A stretch of DNA of 64,000 bases from Chelonoidis abingdonii (lineage: Eukaryota > Chordata > Testudines > Testudinidae): contig NC_133771.1 of the NCBI RefSeq assembly GCF_003597395.2, positions 61,462,814 through 61,526,813 on the forward strand, in the 5' to 3' direction. How positions within the stretch are numbered: the stretch's first letter is position 1; the number at the start of each line of letters is the position of its first letter. The position numbers and the translations under genes are program-made. The notes under the pieces were generated by a model. That model did not search any database. It was not told the origin of the DNA and was given only the letters and a program-made list of their open reading frames with translations. This document shows positions 1-9,640 of this stretch, piece after piece.

Positions 1-1059
1 ACAGGGCCTGGCCTGGTGTGACTTAGACCAGTTTCCTAACATTGTTCCTGTATTATTTATTTAGTCTTAAATACAAGGAATTTTCTGGTTAACTATCCCA
101 GCTGTCATTCAATCATGCTGTCTTTTCCTTTCTGATCCTCATTACCTCAGTGAACTTTGCCAACTTATATAAAATAATACATCCTTCTAGCTGAAGGGCA
201 CAGTTGTTTGATTCCCTATTCCCTTTGTCTGCCACACATTTTTTGTCTTCCTTGTGTAGTCTTAATGCTGCTAGACACATGATTTTTTCTGATGACAGAA
301 TACCATTTGATGTCTAAGCATCAGGTCTTCACTGGGCAGCAGATCTGAATAACACCTTCTCAGGTAGAAGTCAGAAAGACACACAAATTTTATAAAAATC
401 TCACATTTGGAGATATGGAATTTTTAAACAATTTCCCACTGCTAGATAGTAAATTATCTTGATTATTATTTTCCTTTCTGTTAAAATTAGCACTGGAGAT
501 CTTAAAGAATTCAAATTATGTACATAACCTGAAGAACACATTAACTACTCAATTTATATCTAGAATTTCTGTGACAGAGTTAAGTAAAACATCTTTGGTA
601 TCAGGAACAGGACTTGTTGCAAATTACTTCTGCCTTCTTTTCAGAACAAAGATTTTCAGACTGGTATGGAGAGCAAGAAAAGCTTCCATGCTGTTCAGCT
701 ACCTAATACTGAAACTAAATGGCTAAATGTTTTATTTTAGAAAACAAAAATTTTTCCTAGTGCTTACAAAACCACTTACTAGAAGAAAAGGTCCTTGAAC
801 TAATGAGAATATTACTCTCAATGGAATCCTAAATGTCACAAAAGACTAATTGTGCCAAATTCTTGTTTGCAAAGTTCTCTATACATCAGTATAGATAGTG
901 ATGCATAGTGCAGCAATAATTACACAGACGTTCCTTTACAGGAAGGGAAATGTCTTCTCTATGCAGTCAAGTTATTCAACAGGAATCACAGCTAGACTAT
1001 GAATGCATTTTTGCCTGAATCCATATTACATCCTATGGACATCTATGAAGGACTGAAGA
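1..1059. other. AT-rich non-coding stretch
   Basis: I see no open frame, repeat end or RNA gene that I can name here. The sequence is AT-rich and runs directly into the 5'-truncated CR1 copy that follows. Confidence 0.6.
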
Positions 1060-1924
1060 TGTAATGATCAAGTTAAAGAAGTATGCCGGCAAGTTACAGA
1101 AGTATGGGCTGGATGAATGGACTATAAGGTGGACAGAAAGTTGGCTAGATCATCAGGGTCAACAGGTAGTGATCAATAGCTCCATGTCTAGTTGGCAGCT
1201 GGTATCAAGCAGAGTGCCCCAAGGTTCAGTCCTGGGGCCAATTTTGTTCAATATCTTCATTAATGATCTGAAGGATGACGTGGACTTCACTCTCAGCAAG
1301 TTTGCAGATGACATTAAACCGGGAGGAGTGGTAGATATTCTGGAAGGTAGGAATAGGATACAGAGGGATCTAGACAAATTAGATGGTTGAGCCAAAAGAA
1401 ACCTGATGAGATTCAACAAGGACAAGTGCAGAGTCACTGTTACAGACTAGGGACCGAATGGCTAGGAAGCAGTTCTGCAGAAAAGGACCTAGGGATTACA
1501 GTGGACAAGAAGCTGGATATGAGTCAACAGTGTGGCCTTGTTGCCAAGCAGGCTAACGGCATTCTGGGCTGTATAAGTAGGGGCACTGCCAGCAGATTGA
1601 AGGATATGATCATTCCCCTGTATTCGGCATTGGTGAGGCCTCATCTGGAGTACCAGATGATAGAACAAGATCTAATGGTCTCAAGTTTCAGTGGGGGAGG
1701 TTTAGGTTGGATATTAGGAAGAACTTTTTCACTAGGAGACTTGTGAAGCACCTGAATAGGTTACCTAGGGACGTGGTAGAATCTCCGTCCTTAGAGGTTT
1801 TTAAGGCCCAGCTCGACAAAGCCTTGGCTGGGATGATTTAGTTGGTGTTGGTCCTGCTTTGAGCAGGGGATTGGACTAGATGATCTCCTGAGGTCTCTTC
1901 CCACCCTAATATTCTATGATTCTC
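1060..1924 (+). mobile_element. CR1 LINE fragment, reverse transcriptase and 3' end
   Basis: This is a 5'-truncated, dead CR1 non-LTR retrotransposon. The frame opening at 1064 carries the reverse transcriptase core: the VPQGSVLGP motif at about residues 51-59 and the FADD catalytic motif at residues 80-83. It stops at TGA 1388-1390, where a Trp codon would be expected because the same frame reads on as AKRNLM. About 280 bp of the usual CR1 sequence is missing near 1652, where the text jumps from CATCTGGAGTAC to CAGATGATAGAAC. The 3' end shows the CR1 signature GATGATCTCCTGAGG followed by ATTCTATGATTCT. Family knowledge: CR1 is the dominant LINE of turtles, birds and crocodilians. Confidence 0.9.
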
Positions 1925-2364
1925 TAACGGTAGGCAATGAAGTCTGACACAGAGCATTACCTACTTGCCTGAATGGGAATTTGTTTCATAATCCTTACAT
2001 TTATACATTCTAGGGTGAAATCTTGGCCCTATGGACAAAACTTCTTTGACTTTAGGATTTCATTCAAAACCTCAGCCATGTTTGTGCCTTCTGTTACACT
2101 CCCAGTATGTCCACTCAAGTTGCTATTCCTAGTATCAATGCAGATGCAAATCTAGGGCTGGTAACTGTTTCATCACAGAAACCCAAACTTGCTTGCCCTG
2201 CCCCCTTCCCAGAAGGCTCACATGGCAGACCCATGTGAACCCTAATTTGATGGCCACCATTGTCATAATCTCTAAGAGGGAAAAGGAGTCCAAGATTTCT
2301 ACTGGGAAGGCAAGATTGTCACTGGCATCTGAATCAGAAGAAACCATTGTCTTTTGCTTATAGG
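1925..2364. other. No gene recognised
   Basis: This is unique-looking sequence between the CR1 tail and the hAT target site. The short open frames show no domain I know. Confidence 0.5.
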
Positions 2365-2372
2365 CACGCTGA

Positions 2373-3064
2373 CAGGGCCCCCCAGGGGTGGGGGGGGCAA
2401 GTGGGGCAATTTGCCCTGGGCCTCACAGGGGCCTCATGAGCCCTGGCTGATAATCCCTTCCCTGACTAGAGGTGCCTTTTTAATTTTTACTCACCAGGCA
2501 GCGGTCTGGGTTTTTGGCAGTGGGTCCTTCAGTGCTGCCGAAGACATGGAGCGAGTGAAGGACCCACCATTGCCAAAGACTCGGAGCGCCGCCCAGTGAG
2601 TATGAGCACCACAGTGGGTGACGCCTTTTTTATGTCCACTCCCCTGCTTTGCCTCAGGCAGGGCCGGCTTTAGGAAGTACGGGGCCCAATTCAAACAGTT
2701 TCGATGGGGCCCCGGCAGGGATGACTAAAAAAAATAAAAATTAAAAAAAAAAATGTTAACAAACACGTGTGGCTTGTATTAACCAGGCGGTGCTCCGAGT
2801 CTTTGGCGGCACTGAAGAACCCGCCACCGAAGTACCGCCAAAGACCCGGAGCGAGCGAAGGACCCACTGCCAAAGTGCTGCTGGAGACCCGGACAGCTGC
2901 CGGGTGAGTAAAAATTAAAAAGATGCCTCTAGCAAGGGAAGGGATTCTCACTGAGCGCGGGGCCCTTTTAGGTGCGGGGTCCAATTCGGGGGACTTGGTG
3001 GAATAGGCCTAAAGCCGGCCCTGGCCCCAGGCCCCCTGAATCCTCTGGGCAGTGGATTGCCCTG
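2373..3064. mobile_element. Non-autonomous hAT element (outer of a nest)
   Basis: The element starts with CAGGGCCCCCC and ends with GCCCTG, the terminal pattern of GC-rich hAT elements. Candidate 8-bp target duplications flank it: CACGCTGA at 2365-2372 and CACACAGA at 3065-3072, which agree at 6 of 8 positions. Its 5' and 3' ends (GGGGCAAGTGGGGCAATTTG and CCCCCTGAATCCTCTGGGC) match the element at 34362-34813, and the 3' one also matches 13498-13802, so these belong to one family. It carries no transposase. It is interrupted by a second hAT element at 2659-3023. Confidence 0.75.
2659..3023. mobile_element. Non-autonomous hAT element (inner of a nest)
   Basis: The ends are a perfect 16-bp inverted repeat: CAGGGCCGGCTTTAGG at the left and its reverse complement at the right. 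The flanks are 8-bp duplications GCCTCAGG (2651-2658) and GCCCCAGG (3024-3031), with one mismatch, which is the hAT target-site size. It has no coding capacity. Its right half resembles, in reverse complement, the left half of the host element, including the AT-rich stretch next to GTGAGTAAAAATT, so the two are relatives in opposite orientation. Confidence 0.85.
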
Positions 3065-3204
3065 CACACAGACGGCAAAAAGGATACAACTTTGTGAGAA
3101 GAATCTTTGCCAGAAGAAAAAACCCCCCACTGATCACACTTTGTCAGCAATTCTTTCAACCCTGAGAGAGCATTTAAGCTAACCCATAGTCCATTTAAAG
3201 ATAA

Positions 3205-3350
3205 GTATCAGAGGGGTAGCTGTGTTAGTCTGTATCCACAAAAACAACAAGGAGTCCAGTGGCACCTTAAAGACTAGCAGATTTATTTGGGCATAAGCTT
3301 TCATGGGTAAAAAACACACTTCTTCAGATGCATGGAGAGCGTGGAAAAAG
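3205..3350 (+). mobile_element. Tortoise-type tRNA-derived SINE
   Basis: The copy begins AGGGGTAGCTGTGTTAGTC, which contains an A-box-like polymerase III promoter segment. It continues through GGAGTCCAGTGGCACC and a tail containing ATTTATTTGGGCATAAGC and CTTCTTCAGATGCATGGA. This is the pattern of the cryptodiran turtle polIII SINE family, and it is the best taxonomic marker in the window. On the opposite strand its tail resembles the 3' end of the Penelope-like element at 8229-8992. Confidence 0.85.
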
Positions 3351-5979
3351 CACTCTAGCAGTATTATTAATATACCATTACTACAGTTTATGCAATGGAA
3401 CGATCATCAAGAAAATAGCTAAAAAAAAGTCAGAGATTTCAGTTGTCAATAGATAAGAGTATTTCACGACGTTTTTGGAAGCCGTAAAGGAATTGCAGTA
3501 AACTACAAACAACAAAGAACAGGGTGTGCTAAACAGCATGGCAACTCCATGATTTGAAAAATATGGATAGATCTTGCTATGACAGAAAATAATCACAGGA
3601 AAATTAGCTTAATTGAACCTTAATTGAAAATTAGCTAAATTGAACCTTAATTGAGGTGATAAGCAGGGTTGGAGAGAATTAGAATAAACCCATATTGTTT
3701 ATCTTAAAAGAAATCCCTATATAGATAGATTTGTAGATTCTTTTTCAAGACAGGTTTCTTATAATATTATATTTGATATAATACTACCAAAATTTAGTAT
3801 GTGTGACTAAAATCTAATGTACAATTTCAGTGGTTATTTTAATATTTTGCATTTAAAAAAATATTACTCTCAATGTAATGGAACAAGAAACAGCAAGAGT
3901 GAAAGAGTTGAAACTCTCAAATACATCTCCCACAGTGCAATGCAGACCCAGCTGACAGATCTGTGTGACAGACTGGTCAGCTGGGCCCACGTTGCATTAG
4001 GGATGTGTAGTGTTATAGGGAGGATGGCTCTCCGAAGATAATGAAGGCCTGAATTACAACTCCCATAAAGCCTTGGAGAATGTAGTTTACTGGGTTTTTA
4101 AAGCTAATATGATACAAAAACATGTCAAGTCAGTTCAATAACATTGATACAGGTTGAACTGACCCAAAACAAAATATTTCATTTAAATTTCTACAGTGGA
4201 AAATCAAAAATTTTCAAAAAATTGAAGCTTTCCTACAGAAAATCATTCCAGTGGAAAATTACTGAGCAGCTTTGCTTGAGATAAACCAAGGGCTTGATCC
4301 TGTGCCCAGTGAAGACAATAGTATTGATTTCAGTAATGCATGCTCAGGGCCTAAAACCCAGCTCCTGGGACCCAAGATCCAGTGTGATCTGGCACAAATA
4401 TCTAATCAGCATATTCCATTAGGTCCTGAAACATCTCAGTAAACTTAAAATTAAAAGGGAAGATGTAGCTTGCCTCTATTATTTACTGGAGCTGGCTCAT
4501 AAAGTATTATGTGGAAAGTGTGGATGACAAATCAACTACCTCATGGGACCTGTGGCTGAAACTAACTGAAGAATTTCTGCCCCTCAGACAAATACAATTT
4601 AGTTTACAGCAGAAGATTCTATGCCAAGTCAGGTAATGTTGTGAAACAGTTGGAAGTTAACAGGAAGAAACTTAAATTACTGTGATTAAGTGGAAGGGTT
4701 TTGTGTAAGAAAATATAAATACTAACTATACAGATATTTATGTGAAGTGATGGTTATGTTTTCTGTTCTTTGTTTATAACTCAATTACTAATTTTAATTA
4801 ATGCTAGGTGCATACTGCAAAATTTGCCAGGTTTATATGTAGTTTTATATTGCTTGCCAAATTAATTTCTTTTGAATTTACCTTGAAATATGACCTACTG
4901 TTGTGTTCAGAAAAGATATGATAGCAAAAAAATTTGGTTCGTTGGCTCCATAAGAAAATTACAGGATCTGGGTCCAATCCTGCAACAATTACCCAAGTTG
5001 TTTTTACATAAGAAAGGACTATTTGCCTGCATGAAATTTGCAGGACTCAGCCCTGTTCTGTGTGTAGTTATGATTCTGTTTTCTTATGTAATGCACCTTT
5101 AAATGTAAGATGTCTGCCTGTGAGAGGATTCAAGATGGAGAGTCTTACATAGTGAGATATACTGTTTTTTTGCTTAGGGAAAATTTACATATGAATTTCA
5201 GTCTTGATTTCTTTTAAATTAGATTAAAGATGAAAACAGAACAAGAAAGAACAAATATAAAATCTTTGAGAATCAGAATTAAAGAGACACAGTCCATTTG
5301 AAGTCTTGTCAATTTTTCAAAAATGAGTTAAATTGTAGGTACTTCACCAGAGACATTCTGAGGTTGTATTCATCCCATTTTCCTGTTTTTAAAGTACGTT
5401 TCTCTCCATTGTGACTGTATGAAAGACACACAAATAATAAAGCGGGAGAATGACTGTTTACCCTGTACGATCAACCTATATGTAAAGTTCTATCACATGC
5501 ACAAAGTAAAAATAGAAAAAATATATTTGTTCTCTAATCTATTTATAGTCATTTTAAAGCATAACTCCTGATAACAGTTCTCAATCTATAGAAGTATTTT
5601 TTTTTAAACGAATGGTGTAAAGTGCTAAAGGTAAAGTGCTACAGAATGGAGAAGTCCAGTAAATGAGTAAGAATTACATTGGAAGAGAAACTGAGGCACT
5701 ATTGGGAATACACTGCTAAAGCCAGTGAAGCCATTTTGTGAAGCATGCTGTTTTATTGAGATTACCTTAATTGGGACCTTCAGGTCATGAAGTTGCTGGA
5801 ATAATTTAGGACAAGCAACATTCTTATGACAAACCACAGTAGGATTCTGCAATATGGAATTTTTTGAACCCCTGACAAGTAACAAGTTAAACCGAATTTT
5901 ATAAACATTTTGTGAAAGATTTTTCTTCAGTAAATTTGAGAATTACATTCACCAAATTAGAGATTCTATTAAAAAAAAT
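3351..5979. other. Long non-coding stretch with a small tandem repeat
   Basis: No gene is recognised. The only structure is two copies of a 26-27 bp unit containing TTAGCT, AATTGAACC and TTAATTGA at 3604-3655. The segment around 4050-4085 has the ACAACTCCCATAA motif often seen at the ends of old DNA transposons, but I cannot define an element. The rest is AT-rich and looks unique. Confidence 0.5.
3604..3655 (+). repeat. Two-copy 26-bp tandem repeat
   Basis: The unit TTAGCTTAATTGAACCTTAA is followed by a near copy with one substitution (TTAGCTAAATTGAACCTTAA). Two copies only, so this is probably a local duplication. Confidence 0.75.
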
Positions 5980-6225
5980 AATCATAGATTATAAGGCCAG
6001 AAGGGGCCACTGCAATCATCTGCTCATACTTTCTATCTAAACAGGCCATTGGATGTCCCTGAATTAATTCTTGTTTGCACTACAACATATCTTTTAGAAA
6101 AAGACATCCAATCCTGACGTAAAAATCCAAATGATGAGGAATTCACAGTGACTCATGGTAAATTGTTCCAAAGGCTAGTTAACCTCACTGTTAAAAATTT
6201 GCACCTTATTTCCACTCTTATTGTT
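5980..6225 (-). mobile_element. CR1 3'-end fragment
   Basis: Read on the minus strand this is the last part of a CR1-type LINE. On + it begins AATCATAGATTATAAGGCC and GAAGGGGCCACTGCAATCAT. It continues with TCTTTTAGAAAAAGACATCC and TGGTAAATTGTTCCAA, the usual reverse-complement landmarks. It is 5'-truncated, diverged and non-coding. Confidence 0.8.
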
Positions 6226-7884
6226 GACGATGACACCAGAATTGTGGTCTGGAGTGACTGAGAGTCTGATGGCACTCTCAGTGGTGATGGAGAAGTGGAG
6301 GAGATAGGAAGGCTTGGGAAGAAGGAGGGACAGTTTGGGTTTAGCCATATTAAATGTAAACTGACAAATGCATTCATTAATTCTTTATAACATATTTCCT
6401 GCTTCACCTGACTTTAGAAACACCTGATCATGGTGGTTCTGTAACCAGCAGTATGCCACAAAACTTTGATCTCGTGCTTCTCTGATTAAATTCCCTTGTG
6501 GTTTTCATCCCACAGTAACTTAAAGGAAACATTTAAAAACTTTTGGGTGGATAGTCACAAGATCCAACTCATCTTTTATCTTCAAGCTGTGTGAAAAATA
6601 TTCTTTGAAGACAAATTAATTAAACTCACTGTTCAACCAGCATTCAGGCTCCTTTTGCAGTAGACATGCACTTGCTTGTTTGCTTCCTCTCAGCAATGCA
6701 GTCTGCTTTGGCCAATTTATCAGTTATATATGAAGAAACGTGTGCTGATCCTCCATTTAGCTTAAATGATGGGTTTGTTAAAAATTTCCTTTTCTTCTCC
6801 AAATTACAATACAAAAGCAAATTGCCTGCCTGCATTTGAAATACAGGACTGAGTCCAAGCTGTTGTTTTTCTATAGGATGTTTTTGTGTCGTGAACTTTC
6901 ACAAACTTTGTGCATTTCTTCAAATAGTGTCAACAAGTTAAAGAGTCAAAATATAATAATCAGCAGCTCTGAATCCATGAAGCTCGGCTTACCTACTGTT
7001 TTACTAAACAAGGTACATGGGTAATGGAATGGCATGTTTATTAGCAGATTTTTACAATTATATCTGCATATTCGTGGCAAAATTCTAAATAATGGTAGCA
7101 ACCCATAACGGAAAGTCTTTACAATACTGCCCAGATACCACAGGGATGGGCATTTGGAAAATAATTAATACATTAATTCTATATCTGGTGAAGAAAGAAG
7201 AAAAGTAGCTCCCCTTTTTTAAAATATATAAACTCCTCAAACAAGTTTTATTCCATGTTAACCTCTCAATTGTACAACCTGAGCTGAAGGCAGTGGTATG
7301 GAAATGACATAAATACTGAGTACCTCTTGCTGGAGCATTGAGCATCGGACACTGTAAGTGTTATATAGACAGCAAGAAAGTTGAGTTGTTTATAACATTT
7401 AAAGTGACTATCGCTTTTTTATAAATTGTTTTCTAATAGTAAAATTCCAAGTTCTTTTAGCACAGTGCCAGTGAACATTGATAAATGTCAGGCAGAACAC
7501 CTAAGTGGGGTTCTGTGAAAGTCACAAGGTGCCAATTGTCACTTCTCTACCTTTCGGAAACATGCCCTCCAGCAGTAACCTTGAGAAACAGCACTCTGAA
7601 AGCACATGCTGATCAGGAAGGAAACTCCAGCTATATACATTTGAAGGATTACTTTATCAGGAAACATCATTTCTTGAAATATGAGGCAGAACTGCATGAT
7701 CCAGAAGTATTCAATACCTATTGTTTCCAAAATATGAGTATTAAATAAGCCTTGTGAATACACTGTAGAAACAAACCTTTATTTAACACCAATTATATTT
7801 TTACATATTAAACTTGAATTGTTTTGTAGTGTGGGGATCTACCTTTGAAATAGATAGTTGAGGTGTAACACTGAAATGAAATCC
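6226..7884. other. No gene recognised
   Basis: This is AT-rich, unique-looking sequence. Short open frames on both strands lack any recognisable domain. Confidence 0.5.
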
Positions 7885-8005
7885 CTAAAGGCCTGATCCT
7901 GACAACTCTTTGTTACCAGTCATAGTGCTTTTATTAGCATGAGCGATTACCATTGTCGTCAAGCATGGGCGTAAGCATCCTAATGCTAATGGGACTGCTC
8001 ATTGC
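7885..8005. repeat. Old palindromic interspersed repeat
   Basis: AAGGCCTGATCCTGACAAC opens a stretch with imperfect self-complementarity, including ATTAGCATGAGCGA near its left side and GCTAATGGGACTGCTCA near its right. It resembles short fold-back repeats scattered through amniote genomes, with ends like GGCCTGATCCTG. The copy is diverged and the boundaries are approximate. Confidence 0.45.
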
Positions 8006-8019
8006 TGAGTGCTACATTC

Positions 8020-8110
8020 AGTGACCTGAAGAAGAACTTTGTATGGCTTGAATGCTTGGTCCAGTAAAAGATGTTAACCTCACCTACCTTGTCTCTCACA
8101 TTCAATGATG
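8020..8110 (+). repeat. Fragment of a second Penelope/SINE-like 3' tail
   Basis: The segment reads GACCTGAAGAAGAACTTTG, then TGGTCCAGTAAAAGATGTTA and CTCACCTACCTTGTCTCTC. It resembles a common reptile repeat tail with CTGAAGA, a short stem and a GAA-type segment, which is similar in layout to the 8870-8907 motif but more decayed. The assignment is tentative. Confidence 0.4.
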
Positions 8111-8228
8111 AGCGTTCACGGACTTGGCGCTAACCTAGATAATAGCCATAGAATTCAAGTAACCATTAAAAATTTTCATGATGTGTGAAATTTGACTGTA
8201 CCAACCCTAAATACATGGCACTGAATCC

Positions 8229-8565
8229 AGGCATCCTTGCAACAAAGCCCGATGCCAACTCTGTCCACATATTTATTCAAATGACACCATCATAGGACCT
8301 AATCGCATTAGCCATGCCATCAGGGGCTCATTCACTTGCACATCTACCAATGTGATATATGCCATCATGTGCCAGCAATGCTTCTCTGCCATGCCTCTCA
8401 AACTGGACAGTCTCTACACAAAAGAATAAATTGACACAATCTGACATCAGGAATCATAACATTCAAAATCCAGTAGAAGAACACTTGAATCTTCCTGATC
8501 ACTCAGTAACAGACTTAAAGGTGGCAATTTTGCAACAGATAAGTTTCAAAAACAGACTCCAGTGA
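8229..8565 (+). pseudogene. GIY-YIG-type endonuclease relic of a Penelope-like element
   Basis: The frame starting at 8229 gives CxxxxxCxxC followed by NVIYAIMCQQC, then breaks near 8394 where a few codons around the expected YIG motif are missing. Downstream residues are split between frames, with a TAA in the expected frame near 8427. The family's nuclease would nick target DNA for primed reverse transcription. This copy cannot, because the core motif and the frame are both lost. I base the identity on the Cys pattern and the DIRNH-type segment; a profile search is needed to confirm it. Confidence 0.55.
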
Positions 8566-8869
8566 GAAACTGCTGAGCTTGAATTAATATGAAAACTAGA
8601 TACCATTAACTTGGGCTTGAATAGAGAGTGGGAGTGGCTGGGTCATTACACATATTGAATCTATTTCCCCATGTTCAGTATCCTCATACCTTCTTGTCGA
8701 CTGTCTAAAATGGGCCATCTTGACTATCACTGTGAAAGTTTTTTTTTTCTCCTGCTGCTAATAGCTCATCTTAATTATTTAGCCTCTTACAGTTGTTATG
8801 GCTATTTCCACCTTTTCATGTTCTCTGTATGTATATATATCTTCTTACTATGTGTTCCATTCTATGAAT

Positions 8870-8907
8870 CTGATGAAATGGGCTGTAGCCCACGAAAGCT
8901 TATGCTC
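8870..8907 (+). other. Hammerhead-ribozyme-like core
   Basis: CTGATGA (8870-8876) is followed by a stem ATGGGC-TGTA-GCCCAC with five pairs and one mismatch, then GAAA (8894-8897). A minimal AGC-TTAT-GCT hairpin comes next, ending in C at 8907, where hammerhead cleavage would fall. The order and spacing match the conserved hammerhead core (CUGANGA, stem II, GAA, stem III, UH). Beyond the closing A-U pair I cannot find a convincing stem I, so activity of this copy is doubtful. Family knowledge: Penelope-like elements are known to carry hammerhead motifs. Confidence 0.5.
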
Positions 8908-8992
8908 AAATAAATTTGTTAGTCTCTAAGGTGCCACAAGTATTCCTGTACTTTTTGCGGATACAGATTAACATGGCTGCTACTCTGAAACC

Positions 8993-9494
8993 ATATTTAG
9001 CAGAGCACTCCTTTCCATCTAGTGACCAAAGCTCTCATGCCTCCTTAGTACAACACATTTTTAGAATATATTTTTTCGACATCTTAAAGTGGGAAACCAT
9101 ACTCTTTCCTCCTGCCCCCAACATATGTTATATCCTATAAAATAATCCACCTTCATGATAATTTTCTGCTTTAAACAAAAATACAGTCCTTTCATGGCCT
9201 TCAAATCAAACGTGAATCCTGCATGATTAACACTGTATAGAAATACAGGTCCCATAGAAATCAGCAGAAGTTTGCCAGAGACTGCATTGGGGCCAGGATT
9301 TCTCCCATGGAGTTTAAAGATACAATGATTTCCTGCTAGAAATACACTACTGAAAAATGTAATATAGTTGTTGCATATACTCTGTCTCATTTTGGAAGAG
9401 TTTGTATTTTTTTAGACTACAATGGAAAATTGAAAGATCTGTCCCTCCTTGCCATAACATCAGAGTACCTGGCTGTCTTGGAATGTACGTAACC
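8993..9494. other. No gene recognised
   Basis: This is unique-looking sequence between the Penelope-like element and a MIR-like SINE. The 109-residue minus-strand frame here shows no known motif. Confidence 0.5.
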
Positions 9495-9640
9495 TCAGAA
9501 TACGCCTGTGAGGTAGGGTAATACAATCATCCCCATTTTACACATGGGGAACTAAGGCCCACAAAGGACTTCAAACCCATGCAAGTCATGTACTTAGGCT
9601 CCCTCACCCTAGGTGAACACCATAACCACTAGACCATCTT
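9495..9640 (-). mobile_element. MIR-like SINE fragment
   Basis: On the + strand the segment shows TGTGAGGTAGGGTAATACAA, CATCCCCATTTTACACATGG and later ACCATAACCACTAGACCAT. These are the reverse-complement landmarks of MIR/CORE-SINEs, which are shared across amniotes. The copy is diverged. Confidence 0.75.

Larger units (their letters stand above)
8229..8992 (+). mobile_element. Penelope-like retroelement, 3' part
   Basis: An open reading without stops runs from 8229 to about 8393 although it has no start codon. It contains HPCNKARCQLCPHIY, then SFTCTSTNVIYAIMCQQC, a Cys-pair arrangement leading into a GIY-YIG-type nuclease region as in Penelope-like elements. The YIG segment itself is damaged by an indel near 8394. 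After a second shift, frame 8359-8565 carries SDIRNHNIQ and the helical tail. A non-coding 3' region follows, ending in CGGATACAGATTAACATGG and CTACTCTGAAACC. The reverse transcriptase part is absent. Family knowledge: these elements pair a reverse transcriptase with a GIY-YIG nuclease. Confidence 0.65.

Noticed and set aside
3205..3350. Possible functional tRNA gene
   Set aside because: The A-box-like segment belongs to a SINE; no cloverleaf or anticodon arm can be drawn.
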